From: Molanna angustata
Taxonomy: Eukaryota; Arthropoda; Insecta; Trichoptera; Molannidae
Direction of reading: 5' to 3'
Assembly (NCBI GenBank): GCA_963576475.1
Contig: OY754990.1
Span: 9,344,921-9,408,920, forward strand
DNA: 64,000 nt
This document shows positions 33,189 through 41,514 of this stretch, one piece after another (the stretch's first letter is position 1; each line of letters opens with the position of its first letter). Made by a program: the position numbers and the translations under genes. A model generated the notes under the pieces. That model saw only the letters and a list, made by a program, of their open reading frames with translations. It did not search any database and was not told the origin of the DNA.

Positions 33189-33637
33189 ACTAGTTACATG
33201 TAACACACGAGATCCAACTGTCGATGGCGGTAGTATGTAAAATGGAAGAATACGTACAAAACTTAAACTTAAAGATATTTTGTTTTCTATATAAAACATG
33301 TATATAGGTATGTATGGATTGGATACTATATAATATATACTATCCTCACATGGATAGGATAGTATAGAGTTCAGTCTTTTTTTCTTTCCCAGAACATGAA
33401 AATAGGATGTATGTTTGAAGATAAAGTATCAAACTATTGAGTCCCCTTAGATATTGTGTAGTGTATACACTTGAACACAAATTAATAAATATTTTTAGAT
33501 ATCTTGTTTTCTATGTGAAAATGTTTTACTCCAAATTCTGTGTAAATTCATACATATAATATATAGATTATATATGCTACGGAGCCTCTAAATTGGTGTT
33601 TTTTGACTTCAATGTTGAAAAAAACAGCGAAAAATAT
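33189..33637 (+). mobile_element. Family H copy H4, left part (internally deleted)
   Basis: ACTAGTTACATGTAACACAC and GATCCAACTGTCGATGG mark the 5' end. Most of the interior is lost, and GGAGCCTCTAAATTGGTG plus TTTTTTGACTTCAATGTTG resume the 3' part, which breaks off at GCGAAAAATAT. Confidence 0.78.
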
Positions 33638-33645
33638 TGGTTATT

Positions 33646-33905
33646 CATTCATTCATTCATACCATCACGGCATATCCCACAATGTGGGGTAACCAGCGAA
33701 AGGTGTGCGGGTGTGCATTGCCTTATAAAAGGAAGCACAACACATATGTGTATACCCACACACCAGTCTCGTCTCACCTAAAAAGACACTACATTCAGAA
33801 TGGGTGGTGAACCTCATTGCTGAACTATGTCAGATGTTATTGTTGCCTGTTGTATTTTCGATTACCCGGCTCTTACGGGACACTCGAAAACAGTAATAGA
33901 AAAGA
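33646..33905 (+). repeat. Repeat F, single copy
   Basis: It reads ATACCATCACGGCATATCCC, TGGGGTAACCAGCGAAAGG, ATTCAGAATGGGTGGTGAAC and TTACCCGGCTCTTACGGGAC. It holds one 106-base unit where the copy at 18,780 has five. Confidence 0.82.
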
Positions 33906-34451
33906 GTGGAAGCACTATTCTAAGCCATATTGGTTAAGCAATAATGAATATTGTTTTATTTATTTTATTTAAAATATAATAAGAAAGTCGGCTATTTAAT
34001 CGAGGTCTGCCATCTGTGGAATGGACGGTCATTTATTTGTGATATATTTTGAAATCCGAACATACACAGAGGGCAGATCTATGATTTTTTGGCTTTGGTT
34101 TTTCTGCTAAAAAAACGTCACATTAAATTTCGTCAGCCGATTTCTGCTGGTTGGATTTTGCGGCTCACATTTGTATCGCGTATTTTTGGTATTGTGTGTT
34201 GTTTGTGACCAGATCCTGCTCTGTCACACTATTGAAGATCCTACCCCCTTCCTGTGAACAAGATTATTTGAACGTCGGACCTGTTCCTGTGAAGATAGAA
34301 AGATACGTCCCAAGTAAGTGACTGTCTATATTATCAGGGTGGAATAACAGATCTCGATTTGTAGTAGACTTGCTCACAATAATAATTTTGGGTTTGGAGT
34401 AATTGAGCCCCAAACCCCCGGACAGCGGGATAATTATACGCCTGCTCGTCC

Positions 34452-34547
34452 AAATATAGACCCTGCATACAAATCTTGCGTATCTTGGCTTGATACTTTG
34501 TCGATATGTTAAGAGAAATAAATTCTCTTGAACAAATCGACAGTTGG
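34452..34547 (+). mobile_element. Family H copy H4, right part
   Basis: AAATATAGACCCTGCATACA, TATCTTGGCTTGATACTTTG and the terminal hairpin (GTCGATATGTTAAGAGAA/TTCTCTTGAACAAATCGAC) to CAGTTGG complete H4. AAATAT on both sides of the 0.8-kb interruption is compatible with a short target duplication. Confidence 0.75.
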
Positions 34548-34559
34548 GTCAACTTTCAA

Positions 34560-35030
34560 TGTGTTAATGAAGAAATTAAAAAAAATATTAATTTTGTACA
34601 CAATTATGTGTATTACAAAGGTTTGAATACACAAAGGAAAAGTTCTTTTAATATATTGTGTGCTTCCTTTGTATTTTTTGTGTACATTTTAATATTTTCT
34701 TGTTTTTTGTTGTTTTTATATATTTCATACTGTGAAAACTTTTTATTTATTCAACATGTTAATATGCTTATTGGTTATACTAGATGTAAGAAAGTGCATT
34801 TATTTTTAACATCTAAATAAAATACACATATGTAAGTACATATATACATTAATTTTATCAATCGATCGATATATTTGTTTCTTTGTGTGCTATAAATATT
34901 TTATATTATTTGTTCGTTGTCTATAATTTTTTGTCTATTTTTATTGTAAGTATATTTTTTTTTGTTTGTAAGTTTTGTAGTATTGCGACACATAAACAAT
35001 GGCGTGTATCGTGTAAATAAATAAATATAA
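34560..35030 (+). mobile_element. Non-LTR 3' untranslated region (family K tail)
   Basis: T-rich sequence ends with AACAATGGCGTGTATCGTGT and an AAATAAATAAATA tail. This is close to GGCTTATGCCGTGTATTGTA plus AATAAATAA at 49,660-49,700 and to the minus-strand tail at 59,733. No reverse transcriptase motif is left. Confidence 0.55.
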
Positions 35031-35152
35031 TTAATGTAATTAAGAGTAGGTAACGTATTGGTTATGTCCCTATCGTTTTCATATTTGTCTTGTGCGTGCG
35101 AAAAACTAAAATACTACACGTATACCTTATTATATCTAAACTTTGCTTTCAG

Positions 35153-35308
35153 TTTTTGACACTTGGCAAAAATATGGCTCTTCCCGAAAAAAAAAATATT
35201 GGGTGAATTATGAGACCATATCGGCGAAAGCTTTTAAAACTTCCGGAGTCAGCCAAAACCATTTGCTGTCGATGATTTTTATAAAAGATATGAAAACGGT
35301 CGACAAAG
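35153..35308 (+). CDS. Weak internal exon candidate
   Basis: TTTGCTTTCAG precedes and GTACAGT follows a 156-base stretch that is open in one frame (FDTWQKYGSSRKKKYWVNYE, then AKAFKTSGVSQNHLLSMI). The second part loosely resembles a helix-turn-helix of a transposase-like protein. No neighbouring exon confirms it, and chance is possible. Confidence 0.22.
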
Positions 35309-35585
35309 GTACAGTGGAATTTCATTATACTTTGGTAGTCCTATCATCGATTCAGTTTCAAACTCGGTAAAAGCAGTGGCTTAATGCAAAGTCGTCCGAC
35401 TTTATTTATTTAAAATAATATGAGTGATATGCCAGATGCATTTATGGGTAGATTCTTTTCATGGTGTATTGGACACTAAATTTTTTCCTCGTACGTGTAC
35501 TTATTTTTTTTTTGTATTTATTAATATGTACTTAAATTGACAGACGTCAGAGGAATTGTATCTGTAATACCTCACTAGGGAATAA

Positions 35586-36092
35586 AACATGCGCAGGGGC
35601 TAATGCATCTTGAAACAGTGACACTGCAATAGTGAATGCCAACATCAATCGTATATAAAAACTTGTGCCGGAGCTAATGCATCTTGAAACAGTGACACTG
35701 CAATAGTGAATGCCAACATCAATCGTATATAAAAACTTGTGCCGGAGCTAATGCATCTTGAAACAGTGACACTGCAATAGTGAATGCCAACATCAATCGT
35801 ATATAAAAACTTGTGCCGGAGCTAATGCATCTTGAAACAGTGACACTGCAATAGTGAATGCCAACATCAATCGTATATAAAAACTTGTGCCGGAGCTAAT
35901 GCATCTTGAAACAGTGACACTGCAATAGTGAATGCCAACATCAATCGTATATAAAAACTTGTACCGGAGCTAATGCATCTTGGAACAGTGACACTGCAAT
36001 AGTGAATGCCAACATCAATCGTATATAAAAACTTGTGCCGGAGCTAATGCATCTTGAAACAGTGACACTGCAATAGTGAATGCCAACATCAA
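35586..36092. repeat. 74-bp tandem array, about 6.9 copies
   Basis: The unit GCTAATGCATCTTGAAACAG, continuing to CAATCGTATATAAAAACTTG, recurs with starts near 35,600, 35,674, 35,748, 35,822, 35,896, 35,970 and 36,044. Copies are nearly identical. There are no spacers, so it is a minisatellite. Confidence 0.96.
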
Positions 36093-36317
36093 TGATTTAC
36101 GGTCGAATTTTGACCTTTGAATGACCAGTAGTTCAGTATTACAACTCAGCGCTTGTATGTAGGATAGTATGTATTCTCCAGTTCTCCTAAGAGCGACCAA
36201 CTAAGAACCGTTTTTAGATCCCCTTTGCGCAGGTACCGCCCACCGCAATAAAATGTCGACTAATCATAGTTAGTCAGTCGACATCCCCAGTGTAGTTATT
36301 AACAGTGTATTATCAAC

Positions 36318-36377
36318 ATGGAAAATATTACCCCCAGTTCGTCACTTTCGCCAGTTAAGAGAAAAAAAAATGGACAG
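36318..36377 (+). CDS. Candidate first coding exon (20 codons)
   Basis: An ATG in the context TCAACATGG starts MENITPSSSLSPVKRKKNGQ, followed at once by GTAAAA, a plausible splice donor. Upstream, TTAGTCAGTCGAC (36,269-36,281) contains an arthropod initiator-like TCAGT. No second exon was found. It could start a host or transposase gene, or be chance. Confidence 0.28.
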
Positions 36378-36741
36378 GTAAAACATTCAACTTTATATAT
36401 TTATTTTTGTATTTTTTTTTCGCTTTCAGAAAATATTTTAATAGCATTAAAAATAAATCAAGTTCTTTTCTTTGTTTCTTGTCATTATTTACTTATACAT
36501 AATAATTTTATGACATTCAAGGTAAATTCAATTACTTTCCTTATTTATGTCATTATTTGTTTTTATAAAGGTACCTTATATTTACATACATAAATTAGAA
36601 TGAAATCAATTTTTTTGTATTATGTAATTCACCCTGCAAAGAGTGCTTTGTGCCAATTGAATACTGTTTATAAGGAAAGTTATTCTCTTTTTTGTTTATT
36701 GAAAGTTATTGTCTTTATCTTTATTGAAATCAAGTTATTGT

Positions 36742-36805
36742 TTTATTTATTTATTTTATTTAATTGAGCACATACACAGGCATGAATGCCCAAAAATTTC
36801 TGCGC
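36742..36805 (-). mobile_element. Possible non-LTR 3' tail
   Basis: The minus strand reads GGGCATTCATGCCTGTGTAT and CAATTAAATAAAATAAATAA, resembling LINE ends elsewhere in the window (hairpin-prone GGGCATTCATGCC plus AT tail). Nothing coding is attached. Confidence 0.4.
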
Positions 36806-37430
36806 ATAACATAGGAAATACATTGTAAGTAGGTATTCAGTTTCCTACCTACACTACACTATGCAGTGTCTATTTTATATACACATTTACCTACCTAATG
36901 TTGCAGGTGGAAGTTAAACAGTAAGTTCATAGTTGCAGACGCAAAGATTTTAATCTTTGAGTCTACAACAGTTAAACAGATGAAATATAAATACATAAAA
37001 CAAACAAATGAAATATGAATACAAAAATTAAACAAATGAAATATGAGAAAATAAACATAGAAGGTATAAATAAATTTATACAAAAGAATTAAGAGTATTT
37101 TACATTCAAATTCGAAATTTTTCATCTTCTTCTATGAAAATGGAGTATTTTACATTCAAATTTTTTAACGAAATCAAAATTTTAATGAATTAGAATAGGT
37201 TAAAGGGTTCATGAAAATAATTTGAAAATATATATTTTCGCTCTAGACGATCATCGTCAGAGTAGTGAAGATTTTTTTTTGTTTAATATGGTTAAATTGT
37301 AAATATGTGACTATATAATATCAAATAATGTCTTTAAAAAACTAAAAATTAGTATATAAAAATAAAATCTGGGTCTTGTATGTGGTAATGAAGTTATTTT
37401 CTAGGGAACAACGTTTGAGAAACGTCATGG
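36806..37430. other. AT-rich spacer
   Basis: GAGTATTTTACATTCAAATT occurs at about 37,092 and 37,142, a 50-base-spaced direct repeat. Nothing else was recognised. Confidence 0.4.
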
Positions 37431-37439
37431 ATATTGTAT

Positions 37440-37655
37440 GTATTTATTTAACTACCTCCCTGATGGTATAAAAGGCGAGGCAGCACTCGTCATTTCATCG
37501 TAGTTATTAACATCTACCATGAAAGCTTATAATATATTGAAATTGCTAAATTTTTATCATATTTATTTGTTCTTGAATTAATGTGAAAGTTGATATTGTC
37601 AAATACATTTTATTTAATTGTGAATTGTAAATATACATATATGTAAGTAACCGAG
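37440..37655 (+). promoter_or_regulatory. LTR-like or core promoter module, copy C
   Basis: GGTATAAAAGGCGAGG (TATA at 37,467) is followed about 30 bases later by an initiator-like TCATTTCATCG. After 174 bases comes ATGTAAGTAAC (37,641-37,651). Spacing is close to copies A and B, but sequence identity is low and no TTGGGGA was seen. Confidence 0.38.
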
Positions 37656-37666
37656 TCTTTCTATTT

Positions 37667-37698
37667 CTCTCTCTCTCTCTCTCTCTCCCTCTCTCTAT
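37667..37698. repeat. CT microsatellite
   Basis: TCTCTCTCTCTCTCTCTCTC with one CC interruption. Confidence 0.95.
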
Positions 37699-37881
37699 AT
37701 CTGTGTGAGATCCTATACTTCTTGTCTTAATTTATGTTTAACGTTAACTATTTCGAAAGTTATTAATTACTAGCTTCAATACAGCGAGGCTAAATTATCA
37801 CAAATCGTAAAACGGCGCTATATCAAAAAAATAATAACATTAAAAAACAAACAAGGTATAGATATAAATAATTTAACTTAC

Positions 37882-37982
37882 CATGTTCTAGCGACAGGTG
37901 CGTGACATACATAAATATATCGCTGGACTGCCAATGCTAGAGTCAGCCATATACTCGCTGTGTGGAACATGGCTGGTATCAC
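37882..37982 (-). CDS. GPCR exon: TM3 with QRY motif, sex peptide/MIP receptor-like
   Basis: Minus-strand sequence TTTTTTCTAG (acceptor) precedes and GTAAGTT (donor) follows a 101-nt exon. It encodes VIPAMFHTASIWLTL and ALAVQRYIYVCHAPVART plus two bases of a split codon. W-L-T-L-A-L-A-V-Q-R-Y-I-Y-V-C is the third transmembrane helix of a class A receptor, with QRY in place of DRY. The wording is closest to insect sex peptide receptors, which also bind myoinhibitory peptides, at the plasma membrane. Flanking exons were not found, so the gene presumably continues beyond long introns on both sides. This is the only convincing host coding sequence here. Receptor identity is from recall of the family. 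Confidence 0.8.
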
Positions 37983-38586
37983 CTAGAAAAAATAAAATTA
38001 AATAAATTATTTTCGATATAATTTTTAATAATACCCTAATGTCTAGTTTTTATATTCCTATTCTTTGATAATGAAAGAGAGGGGATACGTAAGTAGTGTG
38101 ACTACTGCAGTGTGACTGTCCAATCCGGTCGGACTTCTATAAATAAGCCATTCAGAAAAATTAGGCAATGTTGACAATGAAATTCAGTGCTAGAAGGATG
38201 GAAAGGGTCCTATCAGCATCATGTACATTTAACAATTATACAAGATAAGAGGAAGGTACATGGCATTGTAAAAGCGGTAAAAATACAAGAACACAAACAT
38301 AATTGCTGGCGCAGATGAAAGATACTTCCTATTTGTACCTATCCTCATTTTCCTGATAAACCAAAACCCCTTTCAACCCACATCCATATCTAGAACGTGG
38401 CAACGCTAATATTGCCCTTGTCCGCACGCAAGTAGGTCACAATATTAACTTCGTGCCGTGCACAATATAGGTATATACCAAACCAACAACGCCGCGCCGT
38501 GCGCATAGTTAAAAAAGTTGTTAAATACTTTCGCGAAATTAACGCAAAGCTAATTTAGACAGCTAAAGTGAACCATTGTTGAACCA

Positions 38587-38646
38587 ATGGCGAGAAGGAA
38601 GAAAGAAGTCTACGCGAAAGAGAAAAGAACGAAGACAGCTGGCTCA
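38587..38646 (+). CDS. Candidate first coding exon (20 codons)
   Basis: ATG in a good context (GAACCAATGG) opens MARRKKEVYAKEKRTKTAGS, immediately followed by GTAAGT. Lysine/arginine richness suggests a nuclear or nucleic-acid-binding N-terminus. No partner exon was recognised. It lies on the strand opposite the GPCR exon. Confidence 0.3.
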
Positions 38647-38764
38647 GTAAGTCCACTCCCTTCAAACTTTTCAATTTTTTCCATTCTGTTTCTTCTGCCG
38701 ATATCGCACAATAATAGTTTGTGAGGTTATAAGTATGTTAGTATTATCAGATAATCACAGATGA

Positions 38765-39015
38765 TTTGGATTGGCGTTTAGCATCTCGTCAGTAGAGTAA
38801 AAAGCTCTGTTAACAAGATACTTTTTAGCCTCTCTATTGAAACCCAAAGCATTCAGTGATTTAATATTTGTTGGAAGGATGTTGTATAGTCGTACGCTCA
38901 TACAAATAAAACTCTTTGACACTTTGCTGAATCTGTGCCCAAGAGGACGTATCAGTTTTGTTGTTTTATTTTGGATGTGAAAATGGAATCGGCCGGCCTC
39001 AGAAAAGGTTGGCCA
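38765..39015 (-). pseudogene. Jockey/CR1-group reverse transcriptase C-terminus
   Basis: Minus-strand translation gives IRPLGHRFSKVSKSFICMSV, RLYNILPTNIKSLNALGFNR and EAKKYLVNRAFYSTDE. 'LYN.LP ... F.....YL...AFYS.DE' is the standard end of these LINE proteins. The upstream part is absent and no tail is obvious. Confidence 0.78.
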
Positions 39016-39590
39016 ATGATATTGTACCCGCCGCTGTACTGGATGGTTGCGAAAATACCAAAGAAAAGATGAGTGAACATACCTAGAAGACTAGAATTAT
39101 GAAAAAAATTATAGTTAATTTTAAGTTCTATTTAAATTTTTCGCAAACGAGACTCCCACATTCACCGGTATCGCTCTATGCTGTGCATCGTCAGAATGGT
39201 GAACAATAGTGATGAAGACCATCTTTATATATACATTCAAAGCGAGGACTCGAATAATAGAGAAGGAAGGGGCAATTCCAAGAAAAATAAAATACCCAGA
39301 AGACATTAAGGTAAATATGTATGTAGGTACAATAAAAATAAAAATGAACTAAAGGAATGAATACATAAAGATTGTATTGAAAATACAGCAACTATATTGA
39401 ATAATGACCAACAGAAAAACCCGACATTAACTATTAATAGTGAAGAAGTATTAAAATCTATTTGTGCAATAATCAAAGGAATGTTGCTGTTACATTTTAC
39501 TCTATACTTCATTCTGACGATGCTCAGCGATACTGGTGAATGAAGGAAGGAAGAAGATAGTTTGATTTAGTTAATATACTGGGTAGGAGG
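39016..39590. other. AT-rich spacer, nothing recognised
   Basis: CCGGTATCGCTCTATGC near 39,162 and CTCAGCGATACTGGTGAATG near 39,520 are partly inverted. The open frames between them have no motif. Confidence 0.35.
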
Positions 39591-39599
39591 CATTCTATG

Positions 39600-39755
39600 T
39601 GGTTTTAGGTGATCAGGCAGGACATGGACTGGACCGCAATGTCTCCCTAGAAGAAACACTTAACAGAGGGGAGTGGTTGCAAAGAACGAAAGAGGCAGGA
39701 CCCCAAAACCATACGGGGATAACCATTGTCACGGAGAAAAAGAAGAATATTTATC
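39600..39755 (+). pseudogene. RTE-like C-terminal fragment
   Basis: In two frames: DMDWTAMS, then EETLNRGEWLQRTKEAGPQN and HTGITIVTEKKK. This matches the 'W..MSLEEA.R....W...T..AGPP..G' ending of RTE/Outcast-like proteins. One frameshift lies near 39,645. Confidence 0.65.
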
Positions 39756-40026
39756 GATGAGCTTATGAATATGATGCAATGAAAGATCAGGTACTATTCC
39801 TTCAATGTGTCTTCGATCTTCCATTACGTTGAAACATATATCCTACCTAGGTCCTATACCTTTGTAGGTATACATAAAATATAGTTACTGATTCACTTAT
39901 ATGTTGTACGTTGCAATTTTGTGCCACGTCTTAGAGATCAAGTAGCTTCAGTTTCTTCAGGGACAGTATGGATTAATTTTGCGATTCATAGTTTTTTAAA
40001 ATAATTTTAATTTTCTTTAAACGTAG

Positions 40027-40262
40027 CCGAAACAAAATGGATGACATTTGGTAGACGTGAATACCCTGGTTATTCCTTACAATTAAATGGCAAGACTATA
40101 GATAAGGTGGATAAATTTAATTGCCTTGGCAATATTATTTTGGAGAACCTTGACCAAGATATGGAGATCGGGTGCAGAATTGAGGTAGCAAGATCTGCAT
40201 TTAATAAAATGAGATCCTTATTCTGCAACGAAAAGCTCAATATGGACCTTAGACAGATATAA
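40027..40262 (+). pseudogene. RTE-like reverse transcriptase internal fragment
   Basis: The frame TKWMTFGRREYPGYSLQLNG, KTIDKVDKFNCLGNIILEN, CRIEVARSAFNKMRSLFCN ends at a stop at 40,260. 'FNYLG ... RI..A..AFNKM' is the thumb region of RTE-type enzymes. Both ends are missing. Confidence 0.75.
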
Positions 40263-40356
40263 AAAAATACTAAAATTTCTACTGCATAATCTCGTCATAG
40301 GTCTATTGATAGCATTTTCATTTAGCACATTTCAACTGTACCTATATATTTTATTT

Positions 40357-40490
40357 TCATTCATTCATACGATCACAGCATATCCCACAATGTGTGGTAA
40401 CCAGCGACAGGTGTGCAATGCAATACCTTAAGAAAGCAGGAAACAAGCTTGCATCTTCACAGACACACACGCACACACACACACACACAC

Positions 40491-40550
<60 letters not shown>

Positions 40551-40645
40551 TAAAAGGCACTCAATTCAGAATGTGTGATGGTAAACCTCATTGCTGAACT
40601 ATGTATGTTACCTATTGTAATTTTTAATTACGGGACACTCGAAAT
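40357..40645 (+). repeat. Repeat F with CA microsatellite
   Basis: ATACGATCACAGCATATCCC, GTGTGGTAACCAGCGACAGG, then a CA tract (40,461-40,548, with a CCCTCA break) and ATTCAGAATGTGTGATGGTA. The CA run occupies the place of CCACACACCAG in other F copies, so it grew from that seed. Confidence 0.85.
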
Positions 40646-40899
40646 ATTTTTTTTTTTAATAATTTATTTTAATTTATTTAAAAATTCAACACAGACAGCG
40701 TTTGCTGGTATGAGTGTTGACATACATTTTGGTTTATATTGACATTATGTTAGATTAATACATGTTATACTATATTTTTAATATTTGTTATACTAGATAT
40801 TATATTATATTTAATTCAAAAATTAATCAAACCGAGACAGAAGTTTGAAGTTTGGCAAATTGAGTCATCGATAACAAACTAACCGGTGTCTATGGCATC

Positions 40900-41063
40900 C
40901 CGTACACAGTAGATTTGGATCAATCCATGATCAAAATTAATTGATTACCATCCAGATTAACTGTATACCTAATTGATTGATTGATTGATTGTCATTCCAC
41001 ATTAATCTGGATCATGATCATTGATTTCGATCACGGAACGCGATCCAGATTCATTGTGTACGG
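40900..41063. repeat. Foldback element, 164 bp
   Basis: Outer arms CCGTACACAGTAGATTTGGA and the complement of the segment ending GTGTACGG (41,063) match at 18 of 22. Inner arms TCCAGATTAA (40,951) and TTAATCTGGA (41,002) are perfect. A GATT-repeat loop lies between. MITE-like with no coding capacity. Confidence 0.75.
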
Positions 41064-41454
41064 ACTGCTTATGGAAAAATAAAAAAATAAATATATTCCT
41101 ATGATTCATGTTATACCTGATGCTAGTTCAAAATTTGATTTAAAAACAAACATATTTTAGTGAAAATAGCTTTCCATTATGTCGCGATAATATGAATTAT
41201 AATGTAATTAAAACGTTTTTCTCGAACTGTCCCAAAATACCATACTATAAAACTGACTCTCCGTCGTAAAAAGATCCTCCATCAAAAGATTGGCCATAAA
41301 GACTGTCGTAAATCACGAAGGAGGGATAAATTTAATTGTTTAAATAATAATGTTGTTATTTATAATGAAATAGATGATAGAAATAAAGTCGTCCACGAAA
41401 GATTATTAATAATAACATACACAGAATAGTGCTTTTACTATTTTATAGTTTATA

Positions 41455-41514
41455 GTTTTCGGGTGTCTCGTAAGAGCCGGGTAATAGAAAATACAACAGG
41501 CAACAATAACATCT
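41455..41514 (-). repeat. Repeat F unit, interrupted (part 1)
   Basis: GGGTGTCTCGTAAGAGCCGG and ATACAACAGGCAACAATAAC are the complement of the 106-base F unit. The unit continues at 43,420 after the CR1-like insertion. Confidence 0.85.

Noticed and set aside
35586..36092. CRISPR-like array
   Set aside because: Units are directly adjacent with no variable spacers, and the DNA is eukaryotic.
40357..40597. Open frames with HTHTHT or CVCVCV
   Set aside because: They are both strands of a CA microsatellite inside repeat F.
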